11,089 bases of DNA from Atribacterota bacterium (lineage in GTDB: Bacteria; Atribacterota; Phoenicimicrobiia; Phoenicimicrobiales; Phoenicimicrobiaceae). The stretch spans positions 1 to 11,089 of the forward strand of contig JAUVOA010000023.1 of NCBI GenBank assembly GCA_030599445.1. The letters run 5' to 3'. Shown here piece by piece: positions 1 through 5,594 of the stretch. A model generated the notes under the pieces. It had not been told where the DNA came from, ran no database searches, and saw only the letters and a list, made by a program, of their open reading frames with translations. The stretch's first letter is position 1. Each line of letters starts with the position of its first letter. Made by a program: the position numbers and the translations under genes.

Positions 1-77
1 ACTATCATACCCAAGGTAAATAATAATCTCTTTTTTAAATCAGGTATTTTAAATAAATTACGAAAAGTTTCTAACAA
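1..77 (-). CDS. secY: SecY preprotein translocase subunit, N-terminal 25 codons (cut by window edge)
   Basis: SecY is the membrane channel of the Sec translocon, and secY normally follows rplO in the spc operon. Reading the minus strand from 77 gives M-L-E-T-F-R-N-L-F-K-I-P-D-L-K-K-R-L-L-F, followed by T-L-G-M-I and the first two bases of another codon. This matches the conserved SecY N-terminus (FRNxFKIPDLRKRxLFTL), which leads into the first membrane helix. The start is TTG at 77-75, placed directly after the rplO stop TAA (80-78) in the same frame. It cannot lie further upstream in this frame because of that stop. A strong ribosome binding site, GAGGTGAT, sits at 82-89 inside the rplO end, with its GAGG core 8 nt from the TTG. 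The zero-nucleotide junction suggests translational coupling to rplO. The rest of the gene lies beyond the left edge. Confidence 0.9.
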   Translation of the reverse strand, partial: MLETFRNLFKIPDLKKRLLFTLGMI

Positions 78-518
78 TTATATCACCTCTATCTTCCCAC
101 CAACTGATTCAATTTCGATTATCGCCTTCTGGCTAAATTTATTTGCTTTTATGGTTAATTTCTTAGTTAAGCCACCTTTGGCTAATATTTTTACTCCATA
201 CCCTATTTTTTTTACAATTCCTTTATCAATTAATTCTTTCAGGGTAACTATATCACCATCTTCAAATATATTTAATCTTCCTATATTTACGATACTATAA
301 TCTTTTTTAAATATATTGGTAAAACCCCTTTTAGGTACTCTTCTATACAGAGGCATCTGACCACCTTCGAAACCTGGCCTGACTCCACCACCAGAACGAG
401 AATTTTGCCCGTTTGAGCCTCGACAGGATGTAGAACCATGCCCCGAACCACCACCTCTGCCTACTCTCTTGCGCTTTTTAACTGATTTAGGTGCCGGGCA
501 TAAATTATTTAATTTCAT
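78..518 (-). CDS. rplO: 50S ribosomal protein L15
   Basis: L15 is a late-assembling protein of the large subunit that binds 23S rRNA with a long, glycine- and arginine-rich N-terminal extension. The 146-residue length is normal for bacteria. The N-terminus MKLNNLCPAPKSVKKRKRVG is followed by the typical glycine-rich RGGGSGHGSTS stretch (about residues 21-31). Next come SGGGVRPGFEGGQMPLYRRV (residues 42-61) and PKRGFTN (62-69), which are diagnostic for the family. The start is ATG at 518-516, preceded by GGGAGG. The gene overlaps the end of rpsE by 14 nt and abuts secY with no gap, so translation of all three is probably coupled. In most bacteria rpmD (L30) lies immediately upstream of rplO. 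Here there is no room for it. Confidence 0.97.
   Translation of the reverse strand: MKLNNLCPAPKSVKKRKRVGRGGGSGHGSTSCRGSNGQNSRSGGGVRPGFEGGQMPLYRRVPKRGFTNIFKKDYSIVNIGRLNIFEDGDIVTLKELIDKGIVKKIGYGVKILAKGGLTKKLTIKANKFSQKAIIEIESVGGKIEVI
82..90 (-). promoter_or_regulatory. Ribosome binding site that fixes the TTG start of secY
   Basis: On the minus strand the sequence AGAGGTGAT lies within the last codons of rplO, and the TTG start of secY follows four bases later. The match to the 16S 3' end (ATCACCTC) is long, which supports a TTG start at 77. Confidence 0.75.
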
Positions 519-1047
519 TGCTTGTTACCTCCCTTGGTTGTAAGCGTTGGCTATACATTTCCACAACACTTTTCCCTCTTAATTTTGCTACCTCTTTTGC
601 ATTCTTTAAATTTACAAGAGCATCCATAGTAGCTTTGGCAATATTTAAATTATTGCTACTTCCTAAGGATTTAGTTAAAATATTTTGATATCCTGCTGCT
701 TCTAATATTGTTCGAACAGAACCACCAGCAATAACTCCGGTTCCAGGAGAGGCTGGTTTCATAAAGACCTCAGCAGCTCCATATTGTCCTATAATCGTAT
801 AAGGGATAGTTCCTTTTTTTATTCTTACCTTTATTAAGTTCTTTTTTGCTTTCGCTGCCCCTTTTTTAATTGCTTCAGAAACGTCTTTAGCTTTTCCATA
901 GCCTGTGCCTACTATCCCTTCACCATTTCCTACTACAACCATAGCGGAAAAACCAAATCTCCTTCCACCTTTTACAACTTTACTTACCCTATTCACAAAA
1001 ACAACCGTTTCGTTTAATTCCAAACCTTCAGGGTCTATTTTTAACAC
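505..1047 (-). CDS. rpsE: 30S ribosomal protein S5
   Basis: S5 sits at the mRNA entry side of the 30S subunit and contributes to decoding accuracy. The N-terminal S5 double-stranded-RNA-binding-like domain is visible from about residue 14: FVNRVSKVVKGGRRFGFSA, then VVGNGEGIVGTGYGKAKDV. The C-terminal domain includes PASPGTGVIAGGSVRTILEA and KSLGSSNNLNIAKATMDAL. The protein has 180 residues, slightly longer than the roughly 165-residue E. coli protein, because of a short tail ending in NEIK. The start is GTG at 1047-1045 with a strong AGAGGAGGTG site just upstream. The 3' end overlaps rplO by 14 nt. The 118-nt AT-rich gap to rplR (1048-1165) contains only this ribosome binding site and no gene that I can see. 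Confidence 0.97.
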   Translation of the reverse strand: MLKIDPEGLELNETVVFVNRVSKVVKGGRRFGFSAMVVVGNGEGIVGTGYGKAKDVSEAIKKGAAKAKKNLIKVRIKKGTIPYTIIGQYGAAEVFMKPASPGTGVIAGGSVRTILEAAGYQNILTKSLGSSNNLNIAKATMDALVNLKNAKEVAKLRGKSVVEMYSQRLQPREVTSNEIK

Positions 1048-1165
1048 TTGTCCACCTCCTCTCCCATTTTTTTCTTAATATATATCTTGGTTCTGAATTT
1101 TTTTCGCTAAATTTCTCTTATTTTTGAATTTATATTAAAAATATTTTTTCAAATAATTTGCTAAA

Positions 1166-1531
1166 CTAAAAAACTATCTTTCCCTTTCTAGTATTCTCAG
1201 CCACAGCTTTTACTCTGCCGTGATAAAGGTAACCTCCTCGGTCGAATACTACTTTTTTTATGCCTTTTTCCTCCAACTTTTTAACCAACAAACTCCCAAG
1301 CATTTCAGCAGCCTTTACATTTCCCTGATATTTTCCTTTTCCCTTAATTTCTGGGTCGAGTGTAGATAGAGAAACTAAAGTTATTCCTTTGTTATCATCA
1401 ATTACCTGGGCATATATATGCTTTAGGCTCCTAAAAATACATAGGCGTGGTCTTTCGCTTCTACCGGATATATTTTTACGTACTCTTTTATGTCTTTTTA
1501 TCCTAGCCAATCTTCTATCTATTTCAGTCAA
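1166..1531 (-). CDS. rplR: 50S ribosomal protein L18
   Basis: L18 binds 5S rRNA together with L5 and anchors it in the central protuberance. The protein shows RHKRVRKNISGRSERPRL near the start, then FRSLKHIYAQVIDD and the C-terminal family signature FDRGGYLYHGRVKAVAENTR. I place the start at TTG 1531-1529, giving 121 residues. AAGGAG (1540-1545) lies 8 nt upstream of it. The longer alternative, GTG at 1540, overlaps that ribosome binding site and would add only three residues (124 in all). Length and motifs are normal. A gap of about 200 nt separates it from rplF; it is AT-rich and holds one copy of a repeat found elsewhere in the window (around 1552-1575). Confidence 0.95.
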   Translation of the reverse strand: MTEIDRRLARIKRHKRVRKNISGRSERPRLCIFRSLKHIYAQVIDDNKGITLVSLSTLDPEIKGKGKYQGNVKAAEMLGSLLVKKLEEKGIKKVVFDRGGYLYHGRVKAVAENTRKGKIVF

Positions 1532-1539
1532 TATTAGCA

Positions 1540-1545
1540 CTCCTT
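1540..1545 (-). promoter_or_regulatory. Ribosome binding site favouring a TTG start for rplR
   Basis: AAGGAG on the minus strand is followed by 8 nt and then TTG at 1531-1529. The upstream GTG (1540-1538) shares its first G with this motif, so it has no usable site of its own at normal spacing. Confidence 0.6.
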
Positions 1546-1551
1546 TCCTAT

Positions 1552-1575
1552 AAAATAGCCGTTAGTGAATAGTCG
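1552..1575. repeat. Copy of the TAGTGAATAGT spacer repeat
   Basis: The sequence contains AGCCGTTAGTGAATAGTCG. Reading the other strand at about 10256-10280 gives almost the same string (AGTCGTTAGTGAATAGT). The shorter core TAGTGAATAGTA is at 4828-4839 and, inverted, at 5007-5018. It is a dispersed spacer repeat in the rplF/rplR gap with no coding potential. Confidence 0.6.
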
Positions 1576-1730
1576 TCAGCTTCAAACACAAAATGCAAGA
1601 TGCGCAATTAGAGTTCTTGAACACAACTATTTCATCCACAATAGATTTACCCTTTTAAGTAAGTATCAAAAAAGGTCTTACGAAAAAAGAAAATTCCTAT
1701 GCAATTAAAATATCTAATGTGTTACTTTGA

Positions 1731-2270
1731 TTACTTTGCGCCAGTTTTACCCACTTTTCTTCTTACTACTTCATCGATATATCTTATTCCCTTCCCTTTG
1801 TAGGGTTCTGGTTTCCGTAATGATCTTATTTTAGCTGCGGTTTCACCTACTAACTGTTTATCAATGCCTTTTATTTTAATTATTTTCTGTTTTTCCACTT
1901 CGAATTTAATTCCTTTAGGCGTATCAACCTCGATGGGGTGAGAATAACCTATCTGAATGACCATTTTTCCACCTTCAAGGGCGGCTCGATAACCTACTCC
2001 CTGTATTTCCAAAATTTTTTCAAAACCAGAAGATACTCCTTCTACCATATTATTTATTAAGGTTCGGCTTAGTCCATGCAAAGATCGATGAAATTTATTT
2101 TCAGAAGGTCTGGAAACAAAAATCTTATCTTCTTCTATCTTTACCTGCATATCTGGATGAAAACTTCTCTCTAAAATACCTCTTTCTCCGGATATTTTTA
2201 TATTATTATTATTTAGTTCTACTTTAACTCCTTTAGGAATAGTTATAGGCATCTTCCCTATCCTGGACAT
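1731..2270 (-). CDS. rplF: 50S ribosomal protein L6
   Basis: L6 binds domain VI of 23S rRNA near the factor-binding site and the sarcin-ricin loop. The 179-residue product begins MSRIGKMPITIPKGVKV, the standard L6 N-terminus. It shows the two repeated alpha-beta domains and ends with the C-terminal signature PEPYKGKGIRYIDEVVRRK followed by VGKTGAK. The open frame continues 69 nt further upstream, but that extension is the translated heptamer repeat (YEIRNTKRRR) and is not part of the gene. The ATG at 2270-2268 has an excellent AAGGAGGAGG site directly before it. The gene is separated from rpsH by a 300-nt repeat-bearing spacer, so it is probably not translationally coupled to rpsH. Confidence 0.97.
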   Translation of the reverse strand: MSRIGKMPITIPKGVKVELNNNNIKISGERGILERSFHPDMQVKIEEDKIFVSRPSENKFHRSLHGLSRTLINNMVEGVSSGFEKILEIQGVGYRAALEGGKMVIQIGYSHPIEVDTPKGIKFEVEKQKIIKIKGIDKQLVGETAAKIRSLRKPEPYKGKGIRYIDEVVRRKVGKTGAK

Positions 2271-2570
2271 ATGAAACCTCCTCCTTTTCGTATTTCGTAT
2301 TTCGTATATCGTATATCGACTCTGCTCCACTCCCTGCAAATATCATTAAGAAGAGCGTAATAAGCCTACCCCTGAGAAAGTAGGAGAAGCAATCTTCTAG
2401 ATTCTGATTCTTAAACTTTTTCATTACAATATACGATATACTAGTATGCTATGTTTAATTTATAAAACACGAGATACAAAGTTAATCTTTTTATCTTCTA
2501 AATCCTTACTCCTAAACTTCTGGATTCTAAATTTCTTAGTATATACTATATACTATATAATAATTTATAT
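2271..2570. repeat. rpsH-rplF spacer with heptamer arrays (element A)
   Basis: This 300-nt gap holds no convincing gene. At 2289-2318 there is a perfect period-7 array: CGTATTT twice, then CGTATAT twice, then CG. An inverted remnant, ATATACGATATAC, lies around 2429-2441. A second period-7 run built on TATACTA spans about 2540-2561. Between them is AT-rich sequence including TAGATTCTGATTC (2398-2410) and a related TTCTGGATTCTAAATTTCTT stretch (2518-2537), similar in style to the middle of the spacer at 4901-4938. The rplF ribosome binding site occupies the left end (about 2276-2286). The arrangement, with CGTAT arrays on the left and inverted arrays on the right, matches the other long spacers of this operon. 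Confidence 0.7.
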
Positions 2571-2969
2571 TTACCAAATATAACAAATTACTTCTCCGCC
2601 AAGATGGCGCTGAAGGGCTTCTTTACCAGTCATAATACCCCTAGAAGTAGAAATTATAGCAATCCCAAGACCACCTAATACTACTGGTATCTCATCTTTT
2701 TTTACATAGACTCTCAATCCAGGTTTACTAATTCTTTTAAGATTATTAATAGTCTTTTCTTTATTAATATATTTTAAATAGATGGTCAATTGACCTTGCT
2801 TATTATCCTCTTTGTATTTATAGTCTCTAATAAAACCTTCGTCTTTTAATATACGAGTAATTTCTAACTTTAACTTTGATGATGGTATAATTAAAGAATC
2901 ATGCCGCACCTTATTGGCATTTCTAATTCTAGTTAACATATCAGCAACAGGATCCGATACAACACTCAT
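2571..2969 (-). CDS. rpsH: 30S ribosomal protein S8
   Basis: S8 binds the central domain of 16S rRNA early in 30S assembly. In E. coli it also represses the spc operon by binding its mRNA. The product begins MSVVSDPVADMLTRIRNANK and contains the C-terminal signature GIAIISTSRGIMTGKEAL followed by GGEVICYIW, the usual S8 end. Starting at ATG 2969-2967, which has AGAGGAGG upstream, gives 132 residues, the normal family length. A start 30 nt further upstream is open but lacks family support and would include the ribosome binding site. I did not find an obvious S8-type regulatory hairpin in the rplE-rplX region, but that needs a folding calculation. Confidence 0.97.
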   Translation of the reverse strand: MSVVSDPVADMLTRIRNANKVRHDSLIIPSSKLKLEITRILKDEGFIRDYKYKEDNKQGQLTIYLKYINKEKTINNLKRISKPGLRVYVKKDEIPVVLGGLGIAIISTSRGIMTGKEALQRHLGGEVICYIW

Positions 2970-3028
2970 ATATAATGTCCTCCTCTCTTTTAACTCCAAC
3001 TCATTGTAGATTTCGTTAAATATGTCTT

Positions 3029-3214
3029 CTACCAGCTTGATTTAGTTACCCCTGGTAACTCTCCATTGTGCGCCATTGTTCTAAAACATATTCTACATAT
3101 ACCAAATTTTCTCATATAACCTCGTGGTCTTCCGCAAATATTGCAACGAAAATATTTCCGTACTTTATATTTTGGTTCTTTTTTAGCCTTTACCATTAGG
3201 GCTGTTTTGGCCAC
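3029..3214 (-). CDS. rpsZ: 30S ribosomal protein S14, zinc-binding type (type Z)
   Basis: S14 sits in the head of the 30S subunit beside S3, S10 and S19. The 61-residue length and the two cysteine pairs, Cys24-x2-Cys27 and Cys40-x2-Cys43, identify the short zinc-ribbon form, also called rpsN type Z. The alternative is the roughly 90-100-residue form lacking these cysteines. The end, NGELPGVTKSSW, is typical. The start is GTG at 3214-3212 with AAGGAGG seven nt upstream, and MAKTALMVKAKK is a standard N-terminus. The gene lies in its normal place between rplE and rpsH, separated from rpsH by 59 nt and from rplE by a 299-nt repeat-bearing spacer. Confidence 0.96.
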   Translation of the reverse strand: MAKTALMVKAKKEPKYKVRKYFRCNICGRPRGYMRKFGICRICFRTMAHNGELPGVTKSSW

Positions 3215-3513
3215 ACTATTTCCTCCTTCTTAATACATAATATGACTTACTCGTAACTCGTAACTCGTAACTCGTATCTCGTATCTCAAATTATAGCGGG
3301 TACTCTTGTTTTTATATGATTGCTTATATTATTTATTCTGTAAAGGGCGTACGCAATACGCTCCTACTTTTTTCTCTCTTTTATTTTTTTGCAATATATA
3401 CTCGAAATTATCTTGTCTTCTGGCTTCTTTCTTCTATTTTCTTAACTAGCTAACCAGGTAACTAACTAACCAGCTAACCAATTATATATGAGATACGCGA
3501 TACGAAACATAAA
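3215..3513. repeat. rplE-rpsZ spacer with heptamer and octamer arrays (element B)
   Basis: The 299-nt gap carries four repeat structures. A period-7 array at 3252-3287 has CGTAACT three times and CGTATCT twice. An imperfect palindrome at 3340-3367 has a 7-bp stem, GGGCGTA against TACGCTC with one G-T pair, plus an outer GTA/TAC. A period-8 array at 3443-3482 has five units of the form TAACYARS (TAACTAGC, TAACCAGG, TAACTAAC, TAACCAGC, TAACCAAT). An inverted heptamer pair lies at 3490-3508 (GAGATACGCGATACGAAAC). The left end of the inverted pair matches the end of the first array at 14 of 15 positions in reverse complement. I see no gene here. The rpsZ ribosome binding site lies at the far left of the gap. 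Confidence 0.75.
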
Positions 3514-4053
3514 CTATTTTTTAAAAGGAGCACCCATTAATTCTAAAAGGGCTTTCCCTTCTTCATCATTTAAGGCACTTGTTACAATAGTAATATTCAT
3601 TCCCAGGATATTGGTTACTTGATCAAAGTCTATCTCGGGAAAAATTAACTGTTCTTTTACACCTACAGTATAATTCCCTCTCCCGTCAAAAGAATCTGAA
3701 GGAATACCTCTAAAATCCCGAATTCTAGCGATAGCAATATTAATAAATTTATCTAAAAATTCATACATTCTATCATTCCGTAAGGTAACTTTGCAGCCTA
3801 CTGGCATATCTTTTCTAACTCCAAAGTTAGATATAGATCTCTTTGCGCGAGTAATGATGGGCTTCTGTCCACTAATAACAGCTAATTCCTTTACTGCTTC
3901 ATCCATAATTTTTGAATCTTTTATAGCACTCCCCAATCCAATATTAATTATTGTTTTCTGCAATCTGGGAACAGCCATTACGCTTTTATATTTAAATTTT
4001 TTTATCATCTCTGGTACAACTTGTTTAAAATATTTATCTTTTAATCGGGGCAT
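3514..4053 (-). CDS. rplE: 50S ribosomal protein L5
   Basis: L5 binds 5S rRNA and contacts the P-site tRNA and S13 across the intersubunit bridge. The product has the normal 179 residues. Recognisable segments are the N-terminal MPRLKDKYFKQVVPEMIKKF, the signature VPRLQKTIINIGLGSA, the loop GQKPIITRAKRSISNFGVRK, and RDFRGIPSDSFDGRGNYTVG followed by the end region QLIFPEIDFDQV. The start is ATG at 4053-4051 with AGGAGGTT upstream. The stop of rplX is only 11 nt upstream and lies against this ribosome binding site, so the two genes are likely coupled. The 3' side opens into the repeat spacer before rpsZ. Confidence 0.97.
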   Translation of the reverse strand: MPRLKDKYFKQVVPEMIKKFKYKSVMAVPRLQKTIINIGLGSAIKDSKIMDEAVKELAVISGQKPIITRAKRSISNFGVRKDMPVGCKVTLRNDRMYEFLDKFINIAIARIRDFRGIPSDSFDGRGNYTVGVKEQLIFPEIDFDQVTNILGMNITIVTSALNDEEGKALLELMGAPFKK

Positions 4054-4064
4054 AATTCAACCTC

Positions 4065-4397
4065 CTAAACCTTATCTATTATTTCTCCGCATTTTTTACA
4101 CACTCTTACTCTCTTGCCCTCTTTAATTTTCTCTCTTCTTATGGTGGTAGGTTTATTACATTTGTTGCAAATTAATCTAATGTTAGAAGCATGCAATGCA
4201 CCTTCCTGCCTAATTATTCCGCCTTGGGGAGACTTTTGGGTGGGTTTAGAGTGTTTCTTTAAAAAATTGACACCTTCAACTATTACTTCCGTTTTCTTGG
4301 GGAAAATACTAACAATTTTCCCTTTTTTACCTTTATCTTCTCCGATGATAACTAAGACTTTATCACCTTTTTTAAAACCAATTTTACTGTTAACCAA
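4065..4397 (-). CDS. rplX: 50S ribosomal protein L24 with a C-terminal four-cysteine zinc-ribbon-like motif
   Basis: L24 is an assembly initiator of the large subunit and lies near the exit tunnel. The N-terminal KOW domain is clear: KKGDKVLVIIGEDKGKKGKI at about residues 9-28, then VEGVNFLKKHSKP. The unusual part is the C-terminus, which has Cys77-x2-Cys80 and Cys100-x2-Cys103 (ICNKC and VCKKCGEIID). Two CxxC knuckles 19 residues apart look like a zinc ribbon. Many bacterial L24 proteins keep the same fold without these cysteines. The start is TTG at 4397-4395, supported by GGGAGG nine or so nt upstream. Length is 110 residues, slightly above the common 100-105. It is 18 nt from rplN and 11 nt from rplE. 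Confidence 0.95.
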   Translation of the reverse strand: MVNSKIGFKKGDKVLVIIGEDKGKKGKIVSIFPKKTEVIVEGVNFLKKHSKPTQKSPQGGIIRQEGALHASNIRLICNKCNKPTTIRREKIKEGKRVRVCKKCGEIIDKV

Positions 4398-4415
4398 ATC
4401 ACTATCCCTCCCTTC

Positions 4416-4784
4416 TTATACTACCTCAGACGCTAGTGAAATTATCTTCATAAAATTTTTATTTCTCAATTCCCGAGCAACTGGTCCAAATATTCTGGTC
4501 CCAACCGGCTCATTTTGATTGTTAATAATAACTGCTGCATTATCGTCAAATCTAATATAAGAACCATCTGATCGACCAAGTTCTTTTCTGGTTCTTACAA
4601 CAACCGCCTTAATAACTTCACCTTTTTTACAGGTTCCTCCCACTGCTGCTACCTTAACTGAGGCGACAATAATGTCTCCTATCCTGGCGTATCTCCTGCG
4701 GGAACCGCCTAAAACTTTTATACATTGTATTTCTTTAGCACCTGAATTATCCGCAACGAATAAACGTGTTTGCATCTGTATCAT
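4416..4784 (-). CDS. rplN: 50S ribosomal protein L14
   Basis: L14 lies on the intersubunit face, forms bridge B8 and is the binding site of the silencing factor RsfS. The 122-residue product is full length and highly conserved. It begins MIQMQTRLFVADNSGAKEIQ, then has CIKVLGGSRRRYARIGDII, the signature around VKKGEVIKAVVVRTRKEL (here CKKGEVIKAVVVRTRKEL), and NQNEPVGTRIFGPVARELR near the end. The start is ATG at 4784-4782. Its ribosome binding site (AGAAGG) is weaker than most others in the operon, with a better AAGGAG further away. Because the 327-nt upstream spacer separates it from rpsQ, it may depend on that element for its translation or on a separate promoter. Confidence 0.97.
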   Translation of the reverse strand: MIQMQTRLFVADNSGAKEIQCIKVLGGSRRRYARIGDIIVASVKVAAVGGTCKKGEVIKAVVVRTRKELGRSDGSYIRFDDNAAVIINNQNEPVGTRIFGPVARELRNKNFMKIISLASEVV

Positions 4785-5111
4785 CTTGGCTACCTTCTCT
4801 CCTTAATCATAATTAGTATATAGTTGTTAGTGAATAGTAATTCGTATTGTGTATCGAGTATCGCGTGAAATTCAAAACTTATCTTAAAACTACTTGGCTA
4901 TCCAGAATTCAGGAGCCAGAGGTCTGATTTCTGATTCCTATTTTTTTTACGAGATACGAAATACGAAATAGTTTTGTGCTTTTCATTTTTCATTTTATTA
5001 CTAAATACTATTCACTATTTCATCAGTCGCTAGTAAGAAATTCATCTCTCTTGTTTATTGTTTAGTTAGTATTACTTGAAATAACCAACTTACAGTATTG
5101 TCTGAATTATC
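4785..5111. repeat. rpsQ-rplN spacer with nested inverted repeats (element C)
   Basis: The 327-nt gap holds no gene. It contains a nested inverted structure. The outer arms are a perfect 12-bp inverted repeat, TAGTGAATAGTA at 4828-4839 and TACTATTCACTA at 5007-5018. Inside these lie heptamer arrays: CGTATTG, TGTATCG, AGTATCG, CGT at 4843-4866, and the inverted ACGAGATACGAAATACGAAA at 4949-4968. The centre (4901-4938) is CCAGAATTCAGGAGCCAGAG followed by GTCTGATTTCTGATTCCT, a different repetitive style. The 22 bases at 4858-4879 match 10737-10758 in the tuf/rpsJ spacer at 20 positions, which shows the two spacers carry related elements. The left end holds the rplN ribosome binding site. Confidence 0.75.
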
Positions 5112-5369
5112 TTATTTCGTTTTTTCTAATATTTCCGTAACTCGCCATCTTTTTCTTTTACTTAAAGGTCGAGTTTCAGCAATTTTTACTTTATCGCCGA
5201 TATTACAGATATCTTTTTCATCATGTGCCATAAATTTAGTTGATTTTTTTATCCTTTTTTTGTAAAGAGGATGTGACACCAGGTATTCAACTTTTACAAC
5301 TACACTTTTTTCCATACTATCACTTACAACTTTTCCAATTTTTGTTTTAATTTTTTTCCCGGACAGCAT
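5112..5369 (-). CDS. rpsQ: 30S ribosomal protein S17
   Basis: S17 is a primary 16S rRNA-binding protein of the 30S body with an OB fold. The 85-residue product is of normal length. The N-terminal strand region KKIKTKIGKVVSDSMEKSVV and the diagnostic HPLYKKRIKKSTKFMAHDE are visible. They are followed by CNIGDKVKIAETRPLSKRKR and WRVTEILEK, the standard end. The start is ATG at 5369-5367 with AAGGAGGG upstream. It lies 18 nt after rpmC and is the last gene of the tight rplV-rpsC-rplP-rpmC-rpsQ block before the repeat spacer. Confidence 0.97.
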   Translation of the reverse strand: MLSGKKIKTKIGKVVSDSMEKSVVVKVEYLVSHPLYKKRIKKSTKFMAHDEKDICNIGDKVKIAETRPLSKRKRWRVTEILEKTK

Positions 5370-5387
5370 TTAACCCTCCTTTTTATC

Positions 5388-5594
5388 TCAATTTAATTTA
5401 TTTTTTTCTAATTCAATTTCTCTTAAAATTGTTTTTGCTCTGGCAATATTATGCTTTACTTCTTTTATTCTCATAGAATTACCTAATTGTCCTGTAACAG
5501 CTTGAAATCTCAAACTAAATAATTCGTCTTTAAAATCAGTCAGTTTCTTTTGTAATTCTTCTATTGACAAATCTCTTAATTCACTTGCTTTCAT
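5388..5594 (-). CDS. rpmC: 50S ribosomal protein L29
   Basis: L29 is a small, two-helix hairpin protein near the exit tunnel that forms part of the docking site for trigger factor and SRP. The 68-residue product starts MKASELRDLSIEELQKKLTD and contains ELFSLRFQAVTGQLGNSMRI, the conserved turn between the helices, then VKHNIARAKTILREIELEK. The ATG at 5594-5592 follows the rplP stop TAA (5597-5595) with no gap. Its ribosome binding site, AGGTGGTGG, is inside the rplP end, so it is almost certainly translated by coupling with rplP. Confidence 0.97.
   Translation of the reverse strand: MKASELRDLSIEELQKKLTDFKDELFSLRFQAVTGQLGNSMRIKEVKHNIARAKTILREIELEKNKLN

Noticed and set aside
491..688. Plus-strand open frame opposite rpsE, and similar ones at 3791-4126, 4114-4518, 5638-5853, 6194-6631 and 9468-9677
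   Set aside because: Each lies antisense to a well-conserved ribosomal-protein gene and shows no family similarity that I recognise.
1048..1165. Possible hidden rpmD in the rpsE-rplR gap
   Set aside because: The gap is only 118 nt, too short for L30 (about 60 residues), and contains no L30-like sequence.
2271..2339. Upstream extension of rplF (23 extra residues)
   Set aside because: The extension is translated repeat sequence (YEIRNTK), has no family support, and the ATG at 2270 has a near-perfect ribosome binding site and the standard L6 N-terminus.
2233..2424. 63-residue open frame on the minus strand in the rpsH-rplF spacer
   Set aside because: No clear ribosome binding site. Part of it is the translated heptamer array (YDIRNTKYE), and its end overlaps the start of rplF out of frame.
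3340..3380. Terminator on the plus strand (imperfect hairpin followed by a T-run)
   Set aside because: No plus-strand gene precedes it, and the hairpin is better explained as a decayed copy of the palindrome at 10783-10809.
3252..3482. CRISPR array
   Set aside because: The repeats are 7-8 bases in direct tandem with no spacers of 30-40 nt between them and no cas genes nearby.
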